Assembly: GCF_004342025.1 (NCBI RefSeq)
Contig: NZ_SLWN01000007.1
Span: 491,881-555,880, forward strand
From: Kribbella steppae
Lineage (GTDB): Bacteria; Actinomycetota; Actinomycetes; Propionibacteriales; Kribbellaceae
Direction: 5' to 3'
Length of the DNA stretch: 64,000 nucleotides
Positions 7,898 through 16,077 of this stretch are shown piece by piece (position 1 is the first letter of the stretch; each line of letters starts with the position of its first letter). Position numbers and translations under genes: made by a program. The notes under the pieces are model-generated. The model ran no database searches. It was not told the origin of the DNA and was given only the letters and a program-made list of their open reading frames with translations.

Positions 7898-8959
7898 TCA
7901 GGTGATTACTCGTTCGGAGTTCAGTTGGTTCTGGTGTTGGGTCGCGGCTCGCTCGGGCGGGGTGACACAGGTGTGGTCCTGGGGGACGGCTTCCCGCCAG
8001 ACGAACCCGTCGACGCAGGTGCCGTTGGGATTGGCGCGGTGGCCGTCGACATGGGCGTGGTTCTGTTGCCGGACGGTGGCGCGTTCCTCTGGTGTGACGC
8101 AGACCGAGTCGCCTGGGCCGGCAACACGTGGCACGAACCCCTCCCGGCAACCGGTGGGCTCGGTGCCGCCGTCGTCGTCGCCGTTCTTGGCTACGGCGTT
8201 GCCGGTGATCGTGACGCGGTGCTCGACGTCGCCGGGTTGCAGGTGGACGACCAGGAAGGCTTCGCGAGCTCCGGCGACAGTGGGCCAGAACCTCAGCCGG
8301 ATCGAGCAGGACTTCTTCGGCTTCAAGGTCCCGTCGCACACCTTGGTCAGGATGAAGTCACTGGACTGGTCGCCCTCGATATCCCCGGTGGCGACCTTGA
8401 CGGTGGTCGAGCCGACGTTGCGGATGACGATCTGTTTGCAGACCTCGTTTCCACCGACCTCCACCTCGGGACATCTCCGGACCTCCGGGATCGCGACCTT
8501 CATCCCGGACGGCGAGGTCGGCGGTGTCGACGGCACCGGTTTCGCCGGCGGTTTCGTGGACGGGACCACCCGGGGTTTCGTCGGCCACACCGCCGGCGGT
8601 GTCGGCGTCGGGAGCCGCTTGGTGCTCACGAAGGTGCCGGAGCCCTTTCCCGTCAGGGATCCCTGGCCGGCGATCGCCTCCGGCACGGTGAATCCGCCGA
8701 TGGTGATCACGAGTGCGAAGGCGCTCAGCCCCGCAATCCCGATACTGCGCACCAGCCCTCGACCGTGCGTGGTGATCACCGCCACCAGCACCGGGCTCAA
8801 CGCCGCCCCGGCCACCGTCGCGAGCCGCCCCGCACCCAGCGCCGGAATGATCGCCGCGCACACCGCGGACGCAAGGACGCCGAAGAACAGAGACGTCCCG
8901 CTGAAGGCATGCGTGTCTTTGAGCTGCCGACTGATGGGGCGGTTCTGCTGCGGTCCCAT
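7898..8959 (-). CDS. Membrane-anchored protein with proline-rich linker, beta-sandwich domain and cysteine repeats
   Basis: 353 aa. Residues ~22-95 hold about three membrane helices. A Pro/Thr-rich linker follows (residues ~110-150). An Ig/ASH-like beta domain comes next (CKQIVIRNVGSTTVKVATG ... LRFWPTVAGAREAFLVV), typical of abnormal-spindle-like modules. The C-terminus has two related cysteine units: GCREGFVPRVAGPGDSVCVT and TCVDGFVWREAVPQDHTCVT, each followed by P-E/P-ERA and QN. This unit is a small recurrent module in secreted actinobacterial proteins. The gene lies at the left edge of the S8/CHAT/sigma module; a shared function is possible but unproven. Confidence 0.6.
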   Translation of the reverse strand: MGPQQNRPISRQLKDTHAFSGTSLFFGVLASAVCAAIIPALGAGRLATVAGAALSPVLVAVITTHGRGLVRSIGIAGLSAFALVITIGGFTVPEAIAGQGSLTGKGSGTFVSTKRLPTPTPPAVWPTKPRVVPSTKPPAKPVPSTPPTSPSGMKVAIPEVRRCPEVEVGGNEVCKQIVIRNVGSTTVKVATGDIEGDQSSDFILTKVCDGTLKPKKSCSIRLRFWPTVAGAREAFLVVHLQPGDVEHRVTITGNAVAKNGDDDGGTEPTGCREGFVPRVAGPGDSVCVTPEERATVRQQNHAHVDGHRANPNGTCVDGFVWREAVPQDHTCVTPPERAATQHQNQLNSERVIT

Positions 8960-9312
8960 GGTTCGTCACCCGAACCAGGTCTGGGTCGTCGTCATGTCTG
9001 TTTCCTCCCCCGAAGTAGCCATCAGCGATCGGAGGCCGGAGCTCCCGATCTGATACGACCGAACACTCGATCAGACCGGATGTATCAGGCGGCGTACTCG
9101 TGACTCTGCTCAGTGCTCCGGGGGGAGAGGGAGCTGACGCGGTGCGCGTGGAACCTTGGTCACACCAGTGACGAGGCGACCCCGCACCGCGTCAGCCTGC
9201 GCGCTGACCACACCGTGGCCTCTCGCGATACGAGCCGGCCGACGGGATGTATTCAGAAGCTGCCTGGCGACTCTGCTCGGTGCACGGAACGAACCGAAGC
9301 GGAGGGAACCCA
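8960..9312. other. 353-bp divergent intergenic region with a nested inverted repeat
   Basis: It separates two divergently transcribed membrane-protein genes and must hold both promoters. No open reading frame was believable. Its main feature is the 64-bp nested inverted repeat at 9133-9196. The sequences GACTCTGCTCAGTGC (9101-9115) and GACTCTGCTCGGTGC (9269-9283) form an imperfect direct repeat either side of it. Confidence 0.6.
9133..9196. repeat. Nested inverted repeat (cruciform-like)
   Basis: Outer arms GCTGACGCGGTGCG (9133-9146) and CGCACCGCGTCAGC (9183-9196) are perfect 14-bp complements. Inside, GTCAC-acca-GTGAC (9159-9172) makes a second hairpin. It could be a transcriptional operator for dimeric regulators, a terminator/attenuator in the leader of the gene at 9313, or a site left by mobile DNA. 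Confidence 0.7.
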
Positions 9313-9924
9313 GTGACCACCACAGCACGTCCAGCCGGCATGCGCCCGCCGCGCAAAGGCGCCGCCATGAAGCCCCTCACCCGACGGGTGATCGGCACGA
9401 TCAACTTCGCCGAGGCCGTCCTTGCGTTGGTGGGTCTGGTCGCGGCGTACGGAATCGCCGAGCGACTCGTGTCAGCCCAGGAGGTCGTCGGGCCTGGCGA
9501 TGTCGTGACCAGGACGGTCCGGTGGTGGGGACCGGACTTCACCACCACGCTGAATATGTCCCTGCTGATCGTCGGGGCAGCCGCCGGCGCCGTCGGCAGC
9601 GTCATCCATCAGAGCATGGTCTTCGCCCAGCGCGCCGGCCTGGAAACCCTCGAGCGGGGCTTCGTCTGGTGGTATCTGTTGCGTCCGGTCTGGTCCGCCC
9701 TGCTCGGCTCGGTCGTCGTGGTCGCCGTCAACACGGGACTGATCAGCATCGGCGACGAGACGACCTCCACGGCCGGGGTGACGGTCCTGGTGATGATGGG
9801 CTGCCTGGCCGGCCTCTTCACCGACCAGGCGATGCGGCGCCTCCGTCCGATGCTCGGCGCGACGCCGCCCGAGGACACCCAGGTCCCCGACAAGGAAACG
9901 AACCCGGTCGAGGACCAGCGATGA
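9313..9924 (+). CDS. Membrane protein of unknown function next to the S8 peptidase
   Basis: 203 aa. The GTG at 9313 follows a strong GGAGGG site. About four membrane helices are seen: two early (FAEAVLALVGLVAAYGI; LLIVGAAAGAVGSVIH) and two after the middle (LLGSVVVVAVNTGLISI; TVLVMMGCLAGLFTDQA). The tail is acidic and polar. No catalytic motif was recognised. It converges on the S8 peptidase gene with only three bases between stop codons. It may be an anchor or receptor for the peptidase/CHAT module. Confidence 0.55.
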   Translation: MTTTARPAGMRPPRKGAAMKPLTRRVIGTINFAEAVLALVGLVAAYGIAERLVSAQEVVGPGDVVTRTVRWWGPDFTTTLNMSLLIVGAAAGAVGSVIHQSMVFAQRAGLETLERGFVWWYLLRPVWSALLGSVVVVAVNTGLISIGDETTSTAGVTVLVMMGCLAGLFTDQAMRRLRPMLGATPPEDTQVPDKETNPVEDQR

Positions 9925-9927
9925 CCG

Positions 9928-11343
9928 CTACTCGGGGAGCAGCACCGCACCGACCCCGGGCTGTGCCGCCTCCTGAGCCTCGGCGATGAGCGCGGCGGCC
10001 GCGTCCCGGCCGTTCTCACCGGTTCGAGACATCCGGGCCGCGATCAACCCCGCGACAATCGGCGTACTGAACGACGTACCACTCCACCGCGCCATCCCAT
10101 AGAACTCCTCCACCCGCCCGGAGTTGACGTGGGGTGGCTCGCGGTACGTGTACGTTCCCACGGGGAACGCGTTGACCAGCTCCTGGCCCGGCGCATAGAC
10201 GTCCACCCAACCGCCGTAATTGCTGAAGCCGGCCTTCCCTCGCCACTGCGTGCCGAGCGCCCCGACGGACACCGTGTACGGCGCCGCGGCCGGCCAGAAC
10301 GCTTCGCGGTCACCATCGTTGCCTGCGGCCACAACCATGACGACGCCCTTGTGGTGCCGCAGTCGTCGCTCGTTGAAGACCGTGAAGCTGAGCAGCCGGG
10401 TCGCGTCGAAGCAGTAGGTCCCGGCTGACATGCTGATGACGTCCGGATAGTCGTGCTCGAGGACCCGATCGAGCGTCTTGACGAGCCTGGCTTCCGTGAC
10501 TGTGCCGCCGGGGCCGAACCCCCGGCGTACCAGGACCTCCGCCAGCGGCGCGACGCATCTGATGACTCCCGCGATGAACGTTCCGTGGCCGGCGTAGTCG
10601 GTGAGGTCCGTGCCGTTGATGGCGTAGTCGGGATCTCCGGTCACTCCGGTCAGCCAACTGGTGCGTTGCGTCGCCGTCTGATCGAGACCGGTGTCCACGA
10701 CGACCACGCGCACACCCTCACCGGCCGCACGGTTGGCGGTGTAACCCGGGTACGGCGCACTACTCGCCGGCACCGGTTCGGGCTCGTCGGCCGGGCAACC
10801 AGCACCGTTGCCGGACACAACGAGGACATGGTTCGGTGCCGCCGCATCCGGACCGGCCGCGGTGACGAGAATCTCCTGGGTGCCCCCGCCCGGCAGAGTG
10901 ATGGGGACCAGACCGCCATCGCGGATGACTCTCAGCGTTCCGAGCGTGTCCAACTGCGGATTCCCGCCCAGATTGAGTCGCACCAGCCGGAGACCGGCCA
11001 GGACGGGCTCGGTGGCAGGCCGACCGCCGTCATCGGCGTACAGCAGATTCAGGCGATCGAGAATGCCGCGTACCTGCTCGAAATGCTCTTCGCGGACGAG
11101 AATGGCGCCGGCCTCGTACAGGAAGTCCGCCTCGTTGGCGGAGCCGACAGTTCTCCCTGGCTCGAACTTCAGCTCGTTTCTGGTGTCCGGACCGTAGTAG
11201 CTGAGGATGAGCTCTCGCTGAGCCTGCTCTGGCGTCTCGGGAAACGTGTCCTCCACTGGCTCGGTGTTCTGATTCTGGGTCTCTGGTGGTGTGTTCTCGC
11301 CGTCGCCAGTCCCCGGCTGCTCGTTCGCGTCGTCCGATGTCAT
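9928..11343 (-). CDS. Subtilisin-like S8 serine peptidase without signal peptide
   Basis: 471 aa. The catalytic triad is intact: D217 in VVVVDTGLD, H253 in GHGTFIAGV, S424 in SGTSFSTPIVAG, with oxyanion N342 in AAGNDGD. The N-terminal ~210 residues have no signal peptide or membrane helix. They start with an acidic low-complexity segment, then a domain (residues ~45-180) with EAGAILVREEHFEQVRGILD that looks like a pro-domain or substrate-recognition fold. An intracellular subtilase is therefore likely. It is divergent from the TPR-CHAT gene with a 41-bp spacer holding both promoters, which suggests joint control. Inference: one protease may activate or be activated by the other. Confidence 0.9.
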   Translation of the reverse strand: MTSDDANEQPGTGDGENTPPETQNQNTEPVEDTFPETPEQAQRELILSYYGPDTRNELKFEPGRTVGSANEADFLYEAGAILVREEHFEQVRGILDRLNLLYADDGGRPATEPVLAGLRLVRLNLGGNPQLDTLGTLRVIRDGGLVPITLPGGGTQEILVTAAGPDAAAPNHVLVVSGNGAGCPADEPEPVPASSAPYPGYTANRAAGEGVRVVVVDTGLDQTATQRTSWLTGVTGDPDYAINGTDLTDYAGHGTFIAGVIRCVAPLAEVLVRRGFGPGGTVTEARLVKTLDRVLEHDYPDVISMSAGTYCFDATRLLSFTVFNERRLRHHKGVVMVVAAGNDGDREAFWPAAAPYTVSVGALGTQWRGKAGFSNYGGWVDVYAPGQELVNAFPVGTYTYREPPHVNSGRVEEFYGMARWSGTSFSTPIVAGLIAARMSRTGENGRDAAAALIAEAQEAAQPGVGAVLLPE

Positions 11344-11384
11344 TGCCCCTCCCAGTTCCGCAATGATTTACCTAGACTCTTTGA
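11344..11384. promoter_or_regulatory. 41-bp shared promoter region of S8 peptidase and CHAT genes
   Basis: Only 41 bp separate the divergent start codons, so the two promoters must overlap or reach into the genes. The sequence is unusually AT-rich for the window (GATTTACCTAGACTCTTTGA just before the CHAT ATG); CCTAGACT may be a -10-like element. The CHAT gene lacks a strong ribosome site here, so it may be translated from a nearly leaderless mRNA. Confidence 0.5.
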
Positions 11385-14006
11385 ATGTCAGATGGCCGAC
11401 GACAGGAAGGTCCCGAATACCTGCTGCCGTTGGCGGTGTCGCGGCCGTCGGAGGCGTTCGCGGCGGCCGGCGCTCTGCTCGAAGGGACGCCTGATCCGCG
11501 GAGCGCGTCGATTGCTCATCAGGCCCGGGCCATCGTGTTGCGCGACTCCGGCCACCAGGCCGAGGCAGTCACCGAACTCCGCCTTGCGTTGCGGCTCGCC
11601 AAGAGCTCCGCGGAGCTGAGGCGCGTCGCTGATGTCCAGGCCACCCTCGGTCTGACCCTCGGCCTCGGAGGCCGGCCGAAGGAGGGACTCAGTGCGCTCG
11701 ATCAGGCGGTCGGCAACAGCAGAGGGGTCGCCGCCGGGAGAGTCCTGACCCGACGTGGCTATCTGCTTCGAGTGCTTGGACGGTACGACGACGCACTCGC
11801 GGACCTGCGTCAGGCCATCACGCTGCTGCATCGTGGCCACGACCAGATCTGGGAGGCTCGCGCCCGCACCCACCGATTTCTCGTCTACTCGGCCCTCGGA
11901 CAGGCGGCCCATGCCGACCGTGATCTGGTGGTGGCAGAGCGGTTGTCGGCAGCCACCGGGCAGGTTCTGGAGTCGGCGATGCTCGTGCACAACCGGGCGG
12001 ATGTCGCCTTCCAGGCCGGCGATCTGCCCGCGGCGCTCGGCTTCCTCGACGCGGCGGCCGCTCGCTACGCAGCACTGCAGACGGAGTGGCCGAGTTTGGC
12101 GATCGACCGCTGCGCCGTACTGCTCGCCGCCGGCCTCGCGACCGAAGCGGTCACGACGACCGAGCAGGTCCTGCAGGACCACCTGCGTCGCGGCAGCAAG
12201 GGGACCGAGACAGCTGAACTGCTGTTCGCCGCAGCGCAGGCCGCCCTGGCCGCGGGCCGGTCGGACTTGGCCGAGGAACGCGCCGCTGCTGCCGGTGAAC
12301 TCTTCCGGCGGCACGGCAGGCACGGCTGGCTCGCCCGCGCGATGTACGTCATGGTCCAAGCGCAGTACGACGCCGGCCGGCGTGGTGCCCGACTCAGCAC
12401 CACGGCCGCGCGACTCGCCGACCAACTCGATGAGCTGAACTCCTCGGACGCGCCCGCGGCGCATCTCCTCGCCGGCCATCTCTTGGCCGCCGATGGGCGC
12501 AAGGACGCCACCGACCGGCATCTCGCCCGTGCGGCCCGCTTCCGCCACCGGGGTCCCACCTTCGGTCATGCGGCCGGCTGGCTGGCTCACGCGCTGCGGG
12601 CCGAGGGGCGCGGAGCCACGGCCGCGACTCTCATCGCCTGCCGGCGCGGGCTCGAGGCCGCCGCCGACCACCAACGATCGCTGGCCGCGCCGGAGTTGCG
12701 CGCACACGCCGCCGGGTACGGCGTCGAGCTCGCCGCGCTGGCCCAGCGTCACGCCGTACGACGCAACGACGCGCGCATGCTGTTGCACTGGAGCGAGCAA
12801 TGGCGAGCCAGCGCGCTGGCCTTGCCACCGGTCCGGCCGCCGGACGATCCCGAGCTGGCGGCGGACCTCGCGGCGCTGCGCAACGTGGTACGACGCCTGG
12901 ACGCGACGCTGGTCGCGGATCGGGACACCGATCGGCTGCAGGTCGAGCGCAGCCGGCTCGAGTCGTCCATCCGCGCACGGACCAGACGGCACGGCAGCCA
13001 GGGCTCCGGCGACGCGGCTGACCCGCATCGCCGCGATGACGTCAGCACAGTGATCGACGGTCTGGGCGAGCATCGGCTGGTCGAGATCACTGCCCTCGAT
13101 GACGTGCTCTACGCGATCACGGTCGTCGGGCGCAGGGTGCGTATGTATCCGATCGGCCCGGTCGGGGCCGCCGTACGGGAACTCGAGCTCGCGCTCTTCA
13201 TGCTGCGCAGACTGGCGCACGGCCGAGCACCCGCCGGGGCTCTCGAGCGACTGGATGCGGCCGGTCTCCGTTTGCAAGAGGTCCTGCTGGGGCCTGCCGC
13301 TGCCGATCTCGACGATGCGCCGGTCCTGATCGTGCCGCCCGCGGCGTTGCACGCGGTGCCGTGGGCGATGTTGCCGGCGTTGAGATCGGTCCCGGTCGTG
13401 GTCGCGCCGTCGGCGTCCATCTGGTTGCGGGCCGGCCGCATGCCAGCGCCCCGGCACCGCCGCGTAGCTCTGGTCGTCGGACCTGGCCTCGACGGCGGCA
13501 AGGACGAGACGAGGCGGATCGGGAGGGTCTATCCGGATGCTGTCGTCCTCACCGATGGTGCGGCGACCGCCGACAACACCCTGGCCGCACTGGACGGCGC
13601 CTGGACCGCGCACATCGCGGCGCATGGGTTGTTCCGCCGCGACAACCCGTTGTTCTCGGCGATCGAGCTGGACGACGGCCCGCTGACTCTCTACGACCTC
13701 GGCAGACTCCGCCGGGCACCGCAGCGACTCGTGTTGTCCAGTTGCGAGTCCGGCGTCGCGGCTCCGATCGGTACGGACGAGCTCCTCGGCGCGGTGTCCG
13801 CCCTCGTCCCACTCGGTACGGCGTCCCTCCTGGCCACCGTCGTACCGGTCAACGACACCACGACCGCCGCGCTGATGGTCGACTTCCACCAGCGCTTGCG
13901 CGCTCGAGCGTCGTTCGGCGTCGCACTCCACGAGGCCCGCACCGGTGTCGGCGACGACCCGGTCGCGGTCGCGACTGCCTTGTCGTTCGTGGCTCTCGGC
14001 CGATGA
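11385..14006 (+). CDS. TPR-CHAT caspase-like protease
   Basis: 873 aa. The N-terminal ~430 residues are helical TPR-like repeats (for example DALADLRQAITLLHRG, DLPAALGFLDAAAARYAAL). A coiled linker follows (residues ~470-545). The C-terminal ~300 residues form a CHAT domain with the catalytic dyad H747 (HIAAHGLFRRDNP) and C787 (LVLSSCESG), plus DELLGAVSALVPLGTASLLAT as the conserved helix. It is thus a predicted active clan CD cysteine protease, related to separase and caspases. Known TPR-CHAT proteins act in conflict systems, for example Csx29 in type III-E CRISPR and bacterial gasdermin loci. The neighbours are an S8 peptidase (divergent) and a sigma factor operon (convergent, 5 bp away). 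The start is the ATG at 11385. Confidence 0.92.
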   Translation: MSDGRRQEGPEYLLPLAVSRPSEAFAAAGALLEGTPDPRSASIAHQARAIVLRDSGHQAEAVTELRLALRLAKSSAELRRVADVQATLGLTLGLGGRPKEGLSALDQAVGNSRGVAAGRVLTRRGYLLRVLGRYDDALADLRQAITLLHRGHDQIWEARARTHRFLVYSALGQAAHADRDLVVAERLSAATGQVLESAMLVHNRADVAFQAGDLPAALGFLDAAAARYAALQTEWPSLAIDRCAVLLAAGLATEAVTTTEQVLQDHLRRGSKGTETAELLFAAAQAALAAGRSDLAEERAAAAGELFRRHGRHGWLARAMYVMVQAQYDAGRRGARLSTTAARLADQLDELNSSDAPAAHLLAGHLLAADGRKDATDRHLARAARFRHRGPTFGHAAGWLAHALRAEGRGATAATLIACRRGLEAAADHQRSLAAPELRAHAAGYGVELAALAQRHAVRRNDARMLLHWSEQWRASALALPPVRPPDDPELAADLAALRNVVRRLDATLVADRDTDRLQVERSRLESSIRARTRRHGSQGSGDAADPHRRDDVSTVIDGLGEHRLVEITALDDVLYAITVVGRRVRMYPIGPVGAAVRELELALFMLRRLAHGRAPAGALERLDAAGLRLQEVLLGPAAADLDDAPVLIVPPAALHAVPWAMLPALRSVPVVVAPSASIWLRAGRMPAPRHRRVALVVGPGLDGGKDETRRIGRVYPDAVVLTDGAATADNTLAALDGAWTAHIAAHGLFRRDNPLFSAIELDDGPLTLYDLGRLRRAPQRLVLSSCESGVAAPIGTDELLGAVSALVPLGTASLLATVVPVNDTTTAALMVDFHQRLRARASFGVALHEARTGVGDDPVAVATALSFVALGR

Positions 14007-14011
14007 CGAGG

Positions 14012-14494
14012 TCACAGGTTGACCCAGGCGGTGACGACCGGGCTCCCATGGACGGACCGGCACCGAATCCGCACCGGACCACCTCGCTTCCGGTCGAGCA
14101 GGAAGCGCCCGAGTTCATCCAGTTGCACAGTCTCCCGGCGGCCGTCGCCGTACTCGAGTTCACACCCGTCCGGCGACGCGCCGACGAGTTCGCCGACAAC
14201 GGTCAGGCCGTCGTCACCGGGCACGATCTCCAGCTCGACTCTGACGTCCCCGCCTTCGAACGACAGCAGGCGATCCGCGGTGGTGTCGGCCGCTGCCCGT
14301 CGTACCGTTTCGTACTCGAGGTCCGGGGTGGTGCCGGCGGAGTCGGCGATCAGCTCGGCCAGCTCGCCGTCGAGATCGTGCAGCGTGATCGCCTCACGCG
14401 CAGCCATGCCGATGTCTTCGGGCAGCGGGTCAGCTTCTGCGGCGACTTGTCTCAACCACTCCAGCAGCGCATCGTCGTCACGGTCGGAGGTCAT
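14012..14494 (-). CDS. Small acidic protein coupled to the sigma factor
   Basis: 160 aa, strongly acidic. The N-terminal ~60 residues are helical (DDALLEWLRQVAAEADPLPE; DLDGELAELIADSAG). The rest is a beta-rich domain (LLSFEGGDVRVELEIV ... LDELGRFLLDRKRGGPVRIR). Its ATG overlaps the stop of the sigma gene, placing it where an anti-sigma factor is usually found, but it has no zinc motif and no membrane helix. Inference: a soluble regulator of the sigma factor, possibly the substrate that the CHAT or S8 protease cleaves. No family was recognised with certainty. Similar small proteins seem to travel with ECF-CHAT loci in actinomycetes, from memory only. Confidence 0.65.
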   Translation of the reverse strand: MTSDRDDDALLEWLRQVAAEADPLPEDIGMAAREAITLHDLDGELAELIADSAGTTPDLEYETVRRAAADTTADRLLSFEGGDVRVELEIVPGDDGLTVVGELVGASPDGCELEYGDGRRETVQLDELGRFLLDRKRGGPVRIRCRSVHGSPVVTAWVNL

Positions 14495-15087
14495 CTGACC
14501 TCACCGCCTGGTCCCGTCGCGCTGGGATCGAACGGATACGGGCCGGCCGCCATGGTCTCCCGAAGTGACGCCAGACAACGCTGCCGGGTCGGGCCGACAC
14601 TCCCGACGCGCATGTCCAGCGCTGCCGCGACCTCTGTATAGCTGGGCGGCGGATCTGCCATCAAGACCCGCAACAGTGTTTGACAGCGCGGCTTCAAGGA
14701 GCGGAACGCCCGCCACAAGGCCGAGTCCTGCTCTCTCCGCAGCAGCGCGTCGTCCAGCGGGTCGGCATCGTCCGGTACGTCGTCCCAGGTCTCGGAGACA
14801 ACCACCTTGGACCGGCGCCGCAAGGCCGCGAGGCACTCGCGCCTCATAGTCGTGGCCAGCCAACTTCCGATGCTCTCCGGCTGCCGGACGGTATCGATCC
14901 GCTCCACCAGACGAAGCCAGGTGGTCTGGATGGCGTCGGCCGCGTCCTCCTGGTTCAGCCGCATGCCTCGGGCGATGTACCACAGCAGGTTCGTGTAGCG
15001 ATCCGTCACTGCCGCCCACGCCGCCGGGTCGTCGGATCGCATCTTCGCGACGAGCGCGAGATTCTCGAGCTGCCGTTGCTTGTCCAT
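14491..15087 (-). CDS. ECF sigma factor of the CHAT/S8 module
   Basis: 198 aa from the ATG at 15087 (GGAGAG ribosome site). Region 2 is seen as DDPAAWAAVTDRYTNLLWYIA and EDAADAIQTTWLRLVERID. Region 4 is PPPSYTEVAAALDMRVGSVG with TRQRCLASLRE. The small acidic protein follows by ATGA overlap. An in-frame upstream ATG at 15273 has a near-perfect ribosome site (GGAAGGAGG) and would add 62 residues rich in cysteine and arginine; its codon usage is poorer, so I prefer the shorter form. Its target promoters probably include the divergent genes of this module. Confidence 0.9.
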   Translation of the reverse strand: MDKQRQLENLALVAKMRSDDPAAWAAVTDRYTNLLWYIARGMRLNQEDAADAIQTTWLRLVERIDTVRQPESIGSWLATTMRRECLAALRRRSKVVVSETWDDVPDDADPLDDALLRREQDSALWRAFRSLKPRCQTLLRVLMADPPPSYTEVAAALDMRVGSVGPTRQRCLASLRETMAAGPYPFDPSATGPGGEVR

Positions 15088-15458
15088 CGCGCATCTCTCC
15101 GGACTGTCGGCAGCCTTTCGGGCGAGACCACGACGATGCCTCGGCGAAAAGTGCTCGACCGCTGTGTCGGAGTCGGCCCACCGCCCCCATCGGCATTCTC
15201 GCCGACAACAACTACGCAGTCCACAGCCCGAAGTCCGCAGGCGCTGTGCGCGACAACTGTTCGCGACGGCCATCTCGAACCTCCTTCCGATCGACGTGAT
15301 GCCGACAAGAGGCGGGTGATCGGCATCTGATACCGACGGCCGCCGGGTATGAACATGCGTTTGAGCGAAGCGTCCTTTCTTGACCGGCGCCGAAAGGTAT
15401 TTCCGGCCACGCCCGGACCTCCGACCTGAAGAAAGGTGAAATTGCGCGAGGAGGAGCA
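15088..15458. promoter_or_regulatory. Divergent intergenic region between sigma factor and membrane protein genes
   Basis: 371 bp. It holds the upstream start candidate of the sigma gene (ATG 15273 with GGAAGGAGG) and, at its right end, the GAGGAGGAG ribosome site of the next gene. The arms CCTTTCTT (near 15371) and AAGAAAGG (near 15430) could pair. No independent gene was identified. Confidence 0.5.
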
Positions 15459-16037
15459 ATGAGCACATCGAACGGGCTGCGGCCGGAGCCCTCCGGCCCG
15501 GTGAGCCGGGAGAACTGGTGGACCCGCATCGGAACGATGGGCCAGACCTTGACCGCCGTGATCGGCCTGGTTGCCGCGTTGGTGCCTGTCCTCGTGAAAA
15601 CAGGACTCCCGGGTCAGGCCGACGGCCCGACGCCGCCGCCGATCCAGGTGGTGACGACGCCCCACGAGCCGCCGAAATCGTCACCCCCGCCGACCGAACG
15701 GCCCGATCCGATCAACCTCACCGTCTCGGACCAGCTCACCGAGGGCGCGGAGGAGGAGATCATCGTGATCTCTCTCGAAGGAGCGCAGGTCGCCAGGTTG
15801 CACGCCACCCGCGAGCAGCCCGTGGTGAGCAAGCGGGTCACCACGACGAAGGCCGGGAACTACAGCTACGTGCTCGACGCCGTGATCAGGTGGTACGACG
15901 ACACCGGCACCGAGCAGGTCACGAAGGCCACCGGCCGCGGCAGCGTAGCCATCAACGAAGGAACACGCCTCGACGTCTACCTCCACGAAGAACCCAACGG
16001 CATCACCCTCTCCCTGCAATCCGCCGCCACCCAATGA
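15459..16037 (+). CDS. Single-pass membrane protein with Pro-rich linker and beta domain
   Basis: 192 aa. A short cytoplasmic part with NWWTRIG is followed by one membrane helix (residues ~30-50, LTAVIGLVAALVPVLVK). A Pro/Thr-rich stalk follows (residues ~55-85), then a ~100-residue beta-rich extracellular domain (ITVSDQL-like start, YSYVLDAVIRWYDDTG). The strong GAGGAGGAG site precedes the ATG. The architecture echoes the protein at 7898-8959, on the other side of the module. It may be a surface sensor or a target of the sigma factor. The function is unknown. Confidence 0.6.
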   Translation: MSTSNGLRPEPSGPVSRENWWTRIGTMGQTLTAVIGLVAALVPVLVKTGLPGQADGPTPPPIQVVTTPHEPPKSSPPPTERPDPINLTVSDQLTEGAEEEIIVISLEGAQVARLHATREQPVVSKRVTTTKAGNYSYVLDAVIRWYDDTGTEQVTKATGRGSVAINEGTRLDVYLHEEPNGITLSLQSAATQ

Positions 16038-16077
16038 CACGACCCTGAGCGCGGGCCGGCGTGGACGACGGCGGTTA

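Noticed and set aside
7885..7905. GGTTCGAATC resembling a tRNA T-loop
   Set aside because: The flanking bases do not form a T-stem, and no acceptor or anticodon arm is found nearby on either strand.
9928..11343. Secreted subtilase, as S8 peptidases usually are
   Set aside because: No signal peptide or membrane helix at the N-terminus, which is acidic and polar; intracellular location is more likely.
11388..14063. 891-codon open frame opposite the CHAT gene
   Set aside because: It lies wholly antisense to a gene with clear domains and active-site residues; its protein is Arg/Gly/Gln low complexity from the GC-rich complement.
15518..16048. 176-codon plus frame overlapping the membrane protein at 15459
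   Set aside because: Arg/His/Pro-rich composition of a shifted frame; the overlapping frame has a signal anchor and a strong ribosome site.
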